The notes below the pieces were generated by a model. It worked only from the letters and a program-made list of their open reading frames with translations. It had not been told where the DNA came from and searched no databases. A program made the position numbers and the translations under genes. Positions 13,473 to 24,119 of a stretch of 64,000 nucleotides of DNA are shown piece by piece (position 1 is the stretch's first letter; every line of letters begins with the position of its first letter). This DNA comes from Varroa destructor (Eukaryota > Arthropoda > Arachnida > Mesostigmata > Varroidae), in contig NW_019211457.1 of assembly GCF_002443255.2 (NCBI RefSeq), positions 21,774,637-21,838,636 on the forward strand. Reading direction: 5' to 3'.

Positions 13473-13919
13473 TTTTTTCTGCTCAAAATTACATACACAG
13501 TATCCATTATAACAGTACCGCTTACAGGAATTCGTTTATGGCCAAGAGCTTTAGGCAAAGTATAAAGGATTTCGAACAGTTCTGCTGCAGATTTGAATTA
13601 TGTACCAGTAAGGCTCTTTATAGATCTATTTTCAAATTCTCATAAATTCGTTTCTTTTGGGAGAAGAGAAATTTGAGAATTTGAAAACAGCTCTACGAAG
13701 TTTTTCGTAACGTATTTTACCGAAACACATTTGTTCTAAAACGCGCGTTATACCCAATATACCCATATTTAAGCAGTTTCTGTTAGACCTGTCTTTAACA
13801 TCTACAGTATTATCATGATAATCTTTGATGTGGTTGAGTGTTGGATCATATATATATATATTATATATACGCGAACCGAGGGCAAGTCCGTACTCATTAT
13901 AGATTAAATATCCGTTGGT

Positions 13920-14009
13920 TCAAGCGTCTGAGAGTGCTGCTACACCAGGCAAAATTTTACCCTCAAGGAGCTCGAGAGAAGCCCCTCCTCCCGTTGAGAC
14001 ATGTGATAC
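13920..14009 (-). CDS. Pgk: PGK coding exon 6 (last), with stop
   Basis: The acceptor tgcttttacag precedes [18 protein letters not shown]; the exon ends ALSDA and TGA (tca on plus at 13920-13922). It encodes the hinge and C-terminal tail of the enzyme, residues 388-416. Confidence 0.96.
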   Translation of the reverse strand, partial: VSHVSTGGGASLELLEGKILPGVAALSDA

Positions 14010-17000
14010 CTGTAAAAGCACATATGTAATAACTAAATATGCAGCTTACTACTTAATAAGTGATTAAAAGTAACCATGTTCTAGGCATTATTATCCACAC
14101 ACAAGGATTTCACAGTTCCCTTTGTTCAAAAACAGTTTGATAAAAGTTACAGCTATACAGATAAAATGACAGCTAAAAAATTATAAGTTTATATTACTGT
14201 ATTTTCATTTATCCAATAGTAACTATATAACCAATAGTAAAATATTTACTGCCGTTTATAAGCAATACTTTAGTGATATCAGTAATACTAGAACCTGATA
14301 TATATCTTTATGTACCTTGTCTTCAGTTCCCCATTTAGCAGCACAAGTTGCTGTATCGCCGCCACAGATAATCGTAACTGCTCCTCGGTCGGTAGCAGCC
14401 ACGACAACGTCCATCAATCCTTTTGTGCCGACAGCGAATTTCTCAAATTCAAAAACTCCAGCAGGTCCATTCCATAAGATTGTTTTGGCCCTACTCACAG
14501 CACCTGCAAATAGCTCCACTGATTTGGGACCACAGTCTAGGCCCATCCAGCCGTCGGGAATACCGTTTGAAATATCCGCAGTTCCGGTTGTGGCATCCTG
14601 CAAATAATGGTACCCCATAAACCAAAGGAAGTTCAAATAGGTATTTACTGTCACTTATGAGTAAATTTATTATGTTGAAACTTAAAAGAATCCTGTAATA
14701 CAGAGATTTCGGCTTTCCCATGATTTGCTTCATAGAGCCGATTATAGTGGCAACGTCGTGTCACGAATTTACTAATAAAAGCCACCAGAGCTTCCTACTT
14801 TTCTCTTCTTTGCAAAGACACTCAATAAAACCTCAAATATGGGAGTTTAAAAAAGCTCTAAAGGATTGTTCTATCGGCCTACTGACAAAACACTTGATAA
14901 AGTGTTTTACTTATATTTCTTTATATTTATATATGTTTGTATTAAACACCTTATCAAGTGTTTTGTCTTATCATAATTACTCAGTCTAAGTCGTACCTCA
15001 TGAAACTTATCAGCGATAACAAAATCGCTTGGAAGGTGAATTTGGACATTGTTGCTTGCAGCTTTAGCCATTAGCTTCTCAACGATCGCAGCTCCATCAT
15101 CATCAAAGAGCGAGTCACCGATTTTCATTCCGCGGGTAACTTTCAGAAAAGTGTATGCCATACCACCTCCAATAATCATCTCGTTCACCTGAATAAAATC
15201 AGAGTATTTAAAATACTCATTATTTTGATACTATGTAGTGTCTGGGCCTCTTTGAACTTAAATTATTTTGTTCATGGCTGAAAACCATGATGCATGGTTT
15301 CACTTTTGATACGTATAAAAATTTACACAACAGTATCTGGCCTCGATTCTTGAATCTTAACTAACGGCTAAAACATTCCTCCCAGGCAGTGATTTAATTC
15401 GTTTCTGGGGTAAGCCCTCCTAACCGATCGTTTGGTCGAGGATCAAATATTTGGACGAATTATTATACTTAAAATAAGACATTCACTGATCGACTCTTCG
15501 TCACAGTTCATGATCTACATATTAAGGCTGTACACTAGTATGTCAATATACTGTAAGGGATATGTTCTATATATATGGGCAGCCTAGTTAACATTTGACC
15601 CGATACAATCGCCTTTGTTGAGTTTAAGGGTGTACATGCGAATCCCTTAAAGATAATATTTCCAACAAATGATACTTTTACGGTATATAGCCGATAAACG
15701 CCTTATATATACATATTGCGTCCAATTACTATACCTCCGAGCATTAAATAAAGGTATCTATCACGAGACAATTATTTACACATTTACTCGTTATAATATA
15801 TAGCAACTTTTTTTGTAATATTTTAGTTCAACAAGAGCGGATTTCATAATGTTAGTTAAATGTTTGTTCAAGCACAAACTGGCCTAAATTACAACTCTTA
15901 GGTCCATAATGTCTTTCACAATTAACTTAACTCTTGCTCTAGTACACATATATCAGATTCGTTGCCAAAAAAGTTGTACGCGTACTTTAATATGAAAACG
16001 TCACGTCGTTACTAGAACACTGTTTTGAGTATTCATTTGCTTGCTGTGACGGTCAATCTCGTATCGAAAGAACCTTTAAAGACACAACTTAAAATCATTA
16101 TCATTTTGATTTATAATATCAACAGAATTAGCATTCAAACTTTAAAATAAAAATGTTCACCTTGGGGGATTTAGACAAGATTTCGGCGTGCTGAGTTCCG
16201 CATTATAAGAAACAAATATGTCACTTTGTTTGCTGCGATTCATTTTTACGTAACCTGCTTGATATTTTCATGTATACAGACATTACGTACGTATTAAAAA
16301 GAATTTAAAGAACGTATGGGATAGTGACGGGCGTTAATCCAATTTCTGTATTTATTTGTCTTACCTAGCTTAATCACAATTTACACGATTTGCCACCCAT
16401 TTTAAAAAAAAGGCCGTATATAATATATAAACACGGTTTGACGGTCCTTTCCTGCAAAAACGCAATACAAACCTATTATTAAGTTTTACCATGCATGCTT
16501 ATAGATAATTGATTTCACGTAGCTAAATAGACTAACCGACGTGAAAACCTCTTGCTAAATTTCACCTTGTCTAGCAGGTTCTCGATAAGTTGAATCTTAT
16601 CCTTAACTTTAGCTCCGCCCAAAATGGCGAGAAAGGGCCGTGCCGGCTGGTCAAGCGCTTTTGAAAAGTAGTCGAGCTCCTTCTTCATGAGAAATCCGGC
16701 TGCGCGCCGCGGGAGCTCAACACCCACCATAGAGCTGTGGGCTCGATGTGCTGTTCCGAAAGCATCATTGACGTATACGTCTCCGAGTCTAGTGAGGCTT
16801 GCACGGAACTCCTTAACTTTGGAGGCATCCGCTTTTATTTTATTACCCGCAGTGTCAACGCCTTTTCCCTCCTCCTCAATGTGAAAACGTAGATTTTCCA
16901 AGAGAATAACACTTCCCGGTGTAGGATCTGCGCACGCAGCCTCTATTTGAGCACCACAGCAGTCATTTAAAAAGATTACCTAAAATATTTTCACTCGTTA

Positions 17001-20000
17001 GTAGCAGAACTTGTCAGTTATACACCTAAAATATAAATAAGCTACTTTTGCAAAACTCTGACTTAGGGTATGCAACTTAAATCTCCAGCGGTCCATGCAA
17101 ACATTCAGACAGCTGTATTTACCAGGATTCCGTAGATATTTTCCAAAATAACAAAATAAGAGACAAATCAAGTCTTCTCATTCTTATGTCTTTTATAGCT
17201 AAAGAAAAAAAAATGAATATACTTTTATCAGTAAGTTAAGACGTCGTGTTTTATTTTTTAACGAAGTGGCTCAGTATGACAGGCAAAGATCGTGGTTCAC
17301 TTGCAATGTTGGAAAAAATACCTTTTTTCCAAGAAGTTGATTTAGTTCTTCTGCAACCACCGCAAGGCTATATTTTGAGTTTGACTGACCGTCGGGTCTA
17401 CCCAAGTGACTCATTAACACAACTGACTTTGCACCCTGAAATAGAATAGCAAATAAGATGATGAGTATCAAACACATAACAGTGTTATCTAATCGACCCG
17501 TGCAATACAGTAAAAAAAAACGTCACGTGAATGTAATTGAATCAAAGAACGTGTGCCTCATTTGATACAATTAGGCAAATAATTCGCCAATCTATTCAGT
17601 CATGTTTTAGTTCCATGTTTACTAAAGGCACTAAAATTTGCGCCATGTAAAAGAATACAAAGCTGACAACACTTGGACAAAGCTATAAGAATTACGCTAG
17701 CTGCAACGTCAAATTCCGGAACAAAATGGAGAATGGTACTGGTTCACAATTTCTCAGCTTTATTACCCTGGCTTCTTCAAACCATCTGGGAACAGTCAAT
17801 AACTATTCAACTCCATACTATCTAGTTTATTCGCAAAAGTTCATTATCTGATACTAAAACCTACAATAAATAATGGTGGTTTAAGACGCAAATTCTGGAA
17901 ATATTTACTGCCATTAGGCAGATCGCAACATATTGTTAACATGATAACTTGGCTAGTTTTACATTATGTATAATTATGCGACTTTTGGGGCAGATTATTT
18001 GTGAAAGTTTTTCACAGATTGATAAAGCATTTCAGTAACGCACTCGTCTTGGAGAGATGAAAATACGAAATATCACCTGAAAGCTTGAATCTTTTCTGGC
18101 TTCACACTGCAAAATGTAATGTCCGTTTCTCCTATTTATTTGTAAAATATGGCTTGCTAGGACCGCATACTTCAGGACAACTTAAAAATTCAGAATTTCT
18201 GAATGAGGTATCATATAAAAAAAGATACTTAACGGGTCGTTGATTTGCCTCCGCGATTACTTTACCGTAAAATAAAAAATAAAAATTCACAATGTTTAAT
18301 TTTTTTTTAATTTAAATGTTGTGCACTTTTATTTATTTTTATAAATAGAGTTTAAAAATAAACAACCTTCTAGTATAAATCCTTCTCGGGTTCTTAACGA
18401 ACTGAACGAATTGCTAAAAATGAGTGAACCTGTTCAAATTAGCTTTACTCTCTGCGGGAGAAAGAAGCTGTCTCCCGAACAGACCCTTTCTGTTTGCCTG
18501 CCTTCTGTTGCTATCAAGCAAATTGTATTTTTATTATCTAGAAATAAAAGGCTAAGTATGTCTACAGATGAACGGTATAGCCTTGTCGCTTCCCTTAGGC
18601 GTAATTTCACTTAAATGATTGTACCGATGAACATGTCTCAGCATTAAAGCAGCAAGTGCAAGTCTTTAAAATATCGATATTGTAGGAAACGACTTATTGT
18701 TACGTAATTAAAAAAAAAGTTGAACCGATGTAATAGCATTGCGGAGAAGTAATTGTTGTCTTTACATATGGTTTCCTTTCAGAAATTCATAAGAACTTTT
18801 TAGGGGATTTTGATTCTACCTATTATCGACTTGCAGAAAATCAACATATTATTGTATTTTAGCAGCAATCACGATTGTTTTATCGCAGTAGCATGACAAA
18901 AGTTAGAAAATTAGCCTCACAATGCGATCCTATTTTAAGAACGATTTTCGAATATGGTCTTTAGGGGTTCTCAACCAATACAGAGCAAATCACTGAAAAA
19001 GGAAAAAATCCCTTTAGTTTCACGTTTTATAACAGAGAAACTTTCATGGTCGAGCGTATTCATTTGACTCCACCTCATACGCAGCTTTCCGCACGATAAG
19101 GTTCTATCTGGAAAGAACTTGAAGCGACCATTCTCAAGGGTGATTTGTGGGTGACAGACAAACAGTCAGACAGACAGTCTTAGTACACGATGCCCTAAAA
19201 GCAGCAGCTTTTTCATCATACCCTAACTGGAAACCAAAATGGGTTTTTGTGAGCATTTTGATTGTTAAAATAACTCAGCCCAGGGGGCTTTATTTGCACG
19301 ATATGTAGAACAGTGCCTGTCAAATCTTCTCTAAAAGAACACTTAAATTACTTAAATGATTGGCGAAACGGACTATCCCGTGTAATTTCAGTACCAGGTT
19401 CACTAATCAATTCGCGAACACAATGTTTCAGATTGTGGATCACAGCCGTGCGATGTCACTACCGCGCAATGAGACCAACCAGCCTAAGAACCTAAGTTCA
19501 AGCTAATTTACTGTTTCTCGTGCAATGTTTTCCAATACCCTCATTTGCGTCCACAGAAGGATGTAGAACCATTTACCACAAAAAATTAAAAAAAAAAAAT
19601 TAAAACAGAAAAGATTTGCAACAAGGCGTGCCATTGACTCTTGCTACTACTCCATCGTAATGTTTGAAAAGAGAAGAGCCCGGTGACACCTTTGGTCGCC
19701 ATGCCTGACCAAACAGTGACCGTTGCGAGTTAAGTAATTGTTTGAGACTCACCCAGTTTCAAGTGCAACAATTTTGTTTATTCGCATAGGCATTCCGTGC
19801 AGACTGAGCTTCATCAGAGAAGATGAAGTTACCAAAAAATCGCTAATACGTGCCTTACACTACAACACATGGCAGTCGGGAAAACAGTGGTTATGACGGC
19901 CCTGGATCCGAAAGGGCCTAAACTGTGAAACGTAAACACACGGGGCAGTAGCGGACACCGGAGCCGTGACAGGCACATCCCGATAGATAAACATAACTGA

Positions 20001-22777
20001 GTTGTAATAACTGGAATCCTACAATATGTACCAATGAATAAATACACGTCTACGGCTATATAAGTGCAGAGCAAGTGGCTAATAAGTGATTCAACTTATT
20101 CCTGTCAGCCAATTATCAAATTAAGTCAGTCCATTTAATAGGACAAGTATGAAATCATAAGATGAAAAAATTGGCAAATGGGTGCCACATTATTTTAACG
20201 CAAAAACGACGTCGTAGAATCTTAATTTTTTTTGCCCTTTTTTAATAATAGTGACCTCTTTTTCCATCGAATTTTACTGTGATTAAAACTGCAGCTTATA
20301 CAATAATCACAGCTCACACCAGTGGGTGCATAGCGGCACATCATCCTGAAACAAATGTGTAGCTGCAGTAGTTTATGGTGTCCGTTTGGTGGTCTACTCT
20401 AGATGTTATGCAGTATAATTACTCCGCATAAACTCATATAAACTCCGCATTATATAGGCAAAATCAGTAAATAGAGCTAAATCAGTCTATTGCACGATCA
20501 CGCTTGACCTCGCATTGCGAGAATTGAGGTGGCCAAAATCCAGGAGCTTAAAATTCTTTGTTATCCACAAAATTTACTTGAGGTTGCTGTCACTAATTCT
20601 CATTTTTATCTTGACAATTCCTTAAACCTTAGTATGATATCGACATTATTTTTTGAACTTCTATGAACTCTCGTATACAGCATAATAAATATGGACAATC
20701 CGAGTGATAGCAGGTCAAACGAATAGTGTATTTTGTGGAACCTTTTCATCTAATTCATTAGAAGGTTATCAGGAAATAATCTTACATCATGATAGCAGAA
20801 TGCATGAACTTCATCCTGTAAGATTCTTTAAATATTGACATTCCTTTTTTTTTTTTGACATAAATTCCGAATGCGTGGTAAAATAAATGTCTGCAACGAC
20901 TTCAAATAGATGGCACCAGTCACTGTACTGGCAAAAATGGTCCAATAAAGCTACTGTATATATATATATTTTGGAGGTTATATATATTTAGGTGGTTCGA
21001 TGTGATTATATATATATAGCAGCAACATCCTTTTTTTACTGCTTATGCATTTCTGTTGCTATCATTAGATAAGAATGAAGTGAATTTCAGTAAGGCTTAT
21101 TAGTGCTTGTCAAGGTTTGTCGTCGCCACAGTCGTAGATAACAATAGGAGAGCAAATTATTAGCTTAGGCGAGCTAAGGCATAGGCAACACTGTCTTTTG
21201 GGGACAGCTGTAAGCGTTTACGCCACATAAGCCTGTTTTTGAGCTTGCTTATGGACCTGAAAGTAAATTTTGCAGGCCTAGCCCAACACTGGTTATTAAA
21301 GCTATTAAAGCAGTAGTGTCCGCTAACGGTCGCATTGAATTAAATATATGCATTTTCGCGCTAACAGAAGCCCGATTCGACGTATTAATGTTGCACGAAA
21401 CAAAGGACCTCGTTGGAATGCAAACCATCTGCTGGTGCCTGCCACGATGTTCGAAAGTGGTCCAACGCAGCTGGAGGATCCACGCCTTAATGAGATCATC
21501 TTTGCACTTAATGCGGTATTAGATGTTCGTGATGTGCTCGTCACCGAGGTCCAGACTGAAATCCCGATCTCTGTAGGTCTGAGAAGACAGGTGGATATAA
21601 GGGCATAATTGCGCAGCGGGTTTCAAAGCGTTTCCATATCTATTCCAGTATATATATATGTAGAAATGGAATCGCAGGTTCAATGCAAATTTCCAACAAC
21701 CGAAACCTAGTGGATGGGGCGCATTGAGCGCGACATCCGCCTCCATCTGAGGGAATCTGGGATGGGCGATTTGTTGCAGAACATGGGTAAGTGCGTACGT
21801 CCAAGTATCAAAGCGTAGTCCCAGCAACAACAGCCTTAGCAAACAGAACTGGTTCCGCAGAGTTTCTTTGAACGCGCGAAATTTACGGAAGTAACTGCAC
21901 AACTGTGTTACAAAGAATCCTGTGCCACTTCTGATTGGTAACCATTTACATGCCTACAGAATTGGCATTTTCTGTCAACAATTGGTTGCATGTTAAATAC
22001 TGCAAAGTGCATGTTGAATATTTCGAAAGTTACCTGCAAAACACCACAAATATCAACAAAAATAGCATACTCTAGCAGCCGAGCCATTATTTAACATTTC
22101 GATATAAGGATTGCAGCGTATCATATCTGTCGAATATTGGTTGTTAAATTTCAATCGAGTTTTGGACACCGTACTTGACGCAACGCTCACTAACGCCGTA
22201 AGTTTAAATACAAATGTAGGTAACGCAGTCGAGTGTTACAGCGAGTACTAATGATATGTAAGTCGTATTTCCGGCACTATAGCGCTTCATGAACAAGTTG
22301 TCGGGCGAATAAGTCCAAATTATGCTTGTAGTAGTACATCATCATAACATATACATATATCACGAAACAATGATGGGAATCTACACCAATATCACCTTTC
22401 ACACCGTAAAACTTATTGGATCCCAAAAATTGGTAGTTTCAAATAACCTTGGCAAAATTTAGCCAATTTAGCAAAAAATAAAGTATTATAAGAAAACAAC
22501 TGTTATAGAAACATATAATGTGTTACGAAAACATCTGGTAAGATATATAAGGGCCTTTCTCTGATTTTAAGAGTACAAGTAAACTGATAACTATTAATAT
22601 TCTGCTCTTAATTGTTACCTTATCAAGGCAGTACTTAATTGAAGGTAAAGCCGCAAGAATTCTTTGATTATTGGTAATTTTTCCATCTTTCAGAGGTACG
22701 TTGAAATCAACTCGCATTACCACACGCTTTCCCGCCACATCCAGTGCCAATAAATTAAGTTTGTTGAGCGATGTCAT
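13920..22777 (-). CDS. Pgk: Phosphoglycerate kinase, complete coding region (six exons)
   Basis: The enzyme transfers a phosphate between 1,3-bisphosphoglycerate and ADP to give 3-phosphoglycerate and ATP in cytosolic glycolysis. Coding exons on the minus strand are 22777-22619, 17435-17322, 16979-16566, 15188-14997, 14597-14316 and 14009-13920. All junctions are GT-AG and phase 0. They give 416 residues, against 417 in human PGK1. Substrate-site elements are present: DFNVP at 24-28, SHLGRPDG around 62-69, LLENLRF with Arg122, and GTAHRAHSS with His169 and Arg170. Nucleotide-site elements are GGAKV at 212-216, GGGMA near 236, WNGPAGVFE ending at Glu343, and GGDT at 372-375. The C-terminal [17 protein letters not shown] is intact. 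The residue before GGDT is Cys371 where Gly is usual. The start is the first ATG, in the same position as in homologues, behind a probable spliced 5'UTR. This is a functional, intron-bearing gene, not a retrocopy. Confidence 0.97.
14316..14597 (-). CDS. Pgk: PGK coding exon 5
   Basis: 282 bases, residues 294-387, from [12 protein letters not shown] to KWGTEDK. It carries WNGPAGVFE, with the nucleotide-contacting Glu343, and the motif ICGGDTATC. The codon for residue 371 reads TGT (Cys). The acceptor is ttgcag and the donor AAG|gtacat. Plus-strand open frames over this exon are antisense shadows. Confidence 0.97.
14598..14996 (-). other. PGK intron 5
   Basis: 399-base intron. It contains a 17-base exact inverted repeat (14884-14900 with 14951-14967) listed separately, and nothing coding. 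Confidence 0.9.
14884..14967. repeat. Inverted repeat with nested hairpin in PGK intron 5
   Basis: gacaaaacacttgataa (14884-14900) is exactly complementary to 14951-14967, and pairing continues imperfectly inward for about seven more bases. The left arm also overlaps its own hairpin, aaaacactt / gata / aagtgtttt (14887-14908). The spacer is about 50 bases and AT-rich. It may be a MITE end pair or a transcript hairpin. No target-site duplication was established. Confidence 0.75.
14997..15188 (-). CDS. Pgk: PGK coding exon 4
   Basis: 192 bases, residues 230-293, [14 protein letters not shown] to VIADKFHE. It contains the Gly-rich GGGMA of the nucleotide domain. The acceptor is ttattcag and the donor GAG|gtacga. 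Confidence 0.97.
15189..16565 (-). other. PGK intron 4
   Basis: 1.38 kb, GT-AG, AT-rich. No coding or repeat structure recognised. Confidence 0.85.
16566..16979 (-). CDS. Pgk: PGK coding exon 3
   Basis: The largest exon, 414 bases, residues 92-229. It runs from VIFLNDCCG through [15 protein letters not shown] and [18 protein letters not shown] to [18 protein letters not shown]. It holds the catalytic-site Arg122 and His169/Arg170 and the Lys-rich GGAKVKDK element (residues 212-219) that contacts nucleotide. The acceptor is attttag and the donor AAG|gtgaaa. Confidence 0.97.
16980..17321 (-). other. PGK intron 3
   Basis: 342-base GT-AG intron without recognisable features. Confidence 0.88.
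17322..17435 (-). CDS. Pgk: PGK coding exon 2
   Basis: 114 bases, residues 54-91, [16 protein letters not shown] to LNQLLGKK. His63 and Arg66 of SHLGRPDG belong to the 3-phosphoglycerate site. The acceptor is attctatttcag and the donor AAG|gtattt. Confidence 0.97.
19300..19862 (-). mobile_element. Decayed Tc1/mariner-superfamily transposase relic in PGK intron 2
   Basis: Minus-strand translation with frame breaks gives [19 protein letters not shown], like the SDEAHF...GYVNKQN segment around the second catalytic Asp. It continues with [18 protein letters not shown], like VTVWCGMWRPKVTGPFFF, then [20 protein letters not shown], like the F-x-N-x-DG-x-x-x-x-VNG-x-x-Y segment. Nearer 19480-19510, RGSDIA resembles the SPDLTPLDF region around the last acidic residue. 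Stops and shifts make it inactive. It is in the same orientation as PGK. Confidence 0.75.
21316..21900. other. Unidentified open frames inside PGK intron 2
   Basis: A plus frame (21348-21608, containing [17 protein letters not shown]) and two minus frames (21323-21544 and 21519-21902) overlap in a locally GC-richer patch. None matches a family I know, and mutual overlap means at most one could be real. Possibly transposon debris. Confidence 0.25.
22619..22777 (-). CDS. Pgk: PGK coding exon 1, with start codon
   Basis: 159 bases, residues 1-53, [18 protein letters not shown] to SIKYCLDK, with DFNVP at residues 24-28. The start is cat on plus at 22775-22777. The frame stays open upstream, but homologues begin here and an acceptor lies 24 bases upstream, so upstream residues are not coding. 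The donor is AAG|gtaaca. Confidence 0.96.
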
Positions 22778-22801
22778 CTCCGTTGCTTTTTCGTAGAAAA
22801 T
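22778..22801 (-). other. Pgk: PGK 5'UTR part of coding exon 1
   Basis: The minus strand reads cttttgcag immediately before 22801, a good acceptor, followed by 24 bases to the ATG. The leader is therefore probably spliced. Confidence 0.6.
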
Positions 22802-22951
22802 CTGCAAAAGATTAGTCGTGAAATAGACTTTGTACGTTAATTCCGTACGCCTTCCAAACTCAAAAAGACGAATGTAAATACGTCTTTCCCAGTTGCGTGT
22901 TCCGCCGATCATAAAAATATAAGAAGCTAATTTGTTCAGACTCGTTCTTAC

Positions 22952-23055
22952 CTATTTGCTTATCGTATAGATGCTAGAAATTTAATATTCAAACCTTTTG
23001 TTACGTTCCGATCTCAACATATCATATACAACATCAATAAAAAAGTCTCGCATGT
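22952..23055 (-). other. Pgk: Probable PGK first, non-coding exon
   Basis: The minus strand has ATAG|gtaagaa with the exon end at 22952, a near-consensus donor that would pair with the acceptor at 22803-22802 to remove a 150-base intron. The 5' boundary is only an estimate, about 30 bases downstream of the TATA-like box at 23081-23088. Confidence 0.45.
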
Positions 23056-23080
23056 AACTTTTCGCTAGGCCGTCTTTCGC

Positions 23081-23099
23081 CTTATAAACTAGCCACGTG
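23081..23099 (-). promoter_or_regulatory. Pgk: Candidate PGK core promoter: CACGTG box and TATA-like element
   Basis: On the minus strand the E-box palindrome CACGTG (23094-23099) is followed by tttataag (TATA-like, 23081-23088), then a leader of about 100 bases ending in a good donor. CACGTG contains ACGTG, the core bound by HIF-type bHLH-PAS factors, and PGK is a well-known hypoxia target in animals. Order and spacing make a coherent promoter, but each element is short and could be chance. Confidence 0.35.
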
Positions 23100-23109
23100 C
23101 TTCTTCGAT

Positions 23110-23770
23110 ATGCAGTAGTGTCCGGCTGCTTTGCTAGATGCACAGATGCATAACGACTATTATTTGTTTTGCCTATTCTTCGATTGTCTAAACTTTTTCG
23201 AAAGCTCTCCGAAAAGAAATATTTTCCGGTACCCGGAAGAAAGAAAAAGCAGTGCTGATTCTTAAAAGATAGCTAACAGGCCCATATGTTTTTTTGACAC
23301 GTTAGCGAAGAGACCTGCAGCAATTACTTCTCAATTACAGCTCAGAACATTGCGAAACAACGGTATTGATTACCGTATACTCAACCAAGATACCGTCAGT
23401 GCTTACGACTGTCCGCCAAGTAGCATCAAAGGCAAAACAGTCAAGGAGTTCACGAGGAGGCTGGAGATTTATTCCTTATAATTCTGTTTAACATCAAAAA
23501 TGTTTTTAGCATTTTTTCGCGGAAACTTATCTTTCGCAGACTAAAAAAGAGCAACATTATTGTGATATTAATCTGTTCCAAAAACAAGAACTTACACCGT
23601 GATGGCACGGCCTTCCAGATGACAAGTAGTCTCGCCCAGGCGTCCGTCATCAAACTATTACCGTAGAACTTTGCTTATGGCGGGACCCTGCGATTCACGG
23701 ACCTGCCAGCAGGCACTGAATTCATAGCATACAGGAAGGATCTAGGATTACATATCTGAATTGGTCCAAG
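23110..23770. other. Intergenic, upstream of PGK
   Basis: This stretch may hold further PGK control sequence. I see no gene in it. Confidence 0.45.
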
Positions 23771-23772
23771 CG

Positions 23773-24116
23773 AGGGTAAACGACGGTTTGAATGATATAT
23801 CATGTTGGGCTGAAGAGGATGGCCTGACATTAGCGCTTATTAAGAAGCACAACGTAGCTCACAATATAGCATTTGCTTTAGCCGTAATCGCGAAATAAAA
23901 TTCAATGGGCTCCTAATGAATTCTTTGGAATCAGATACTTATACATCTATTGGATCAGTTCATGAAAAAAATCCCATACATAGCCGAAATCAGCCAAGCG
24001 ACTCGGTCGCCACTCAACTGATTATGCTTATAACATCTACAGCCCTAACGAGGGTAGAACTTAAAAGGCTAATTTGGAGTGCGTACTTTGTAGCACTATG
24101 GTATGGGCTTTCATAA
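23773..24116 (+). mobile_element. Decayed non-LTR retrotransposon fragment, C-terminal RT region
   Basis: In one frame 23773-23850 reads RVNDGLNDISCWAEEDGL, then TLALIKK, like the R1/Jockey RT segment in which V-x-x-x-L-x-x-I-x-x-W-x-x-x-NGL-x-L-x-x-x-K follows the YADD box. A later stretch (24058-24116) reads ELKRLIWSAYFVALWYGL, like the KRRLLASVxxSxLLYGAP segment at the end of the RT. Frame shifts and stops separate them and the catalytic box is not intact. The open frame at 24280-24600 may be more of the same element, but I cannot confirm it. Confidence 0.5.
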
Positions 24117-24119
24117 AGA

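Larger units (their letters stand above)
17436..22618 (-). other. PGK intron 2
   Basis: The largest PGK intron, 5.18 kb. It contains a mariner-like relic (19300-19862) and, near 21316-21900, overlapping open frames on both strands that I cannot identify. The rest is AT-rich and featureless. Confidence 0.88.

Noticed and set aside
14317..14607. Open frames of 96 and 65 codons on the plus strand
   Set aside because: They are antisense to PGK exon 5, whose protein match is unmistakable, so they are shadows.
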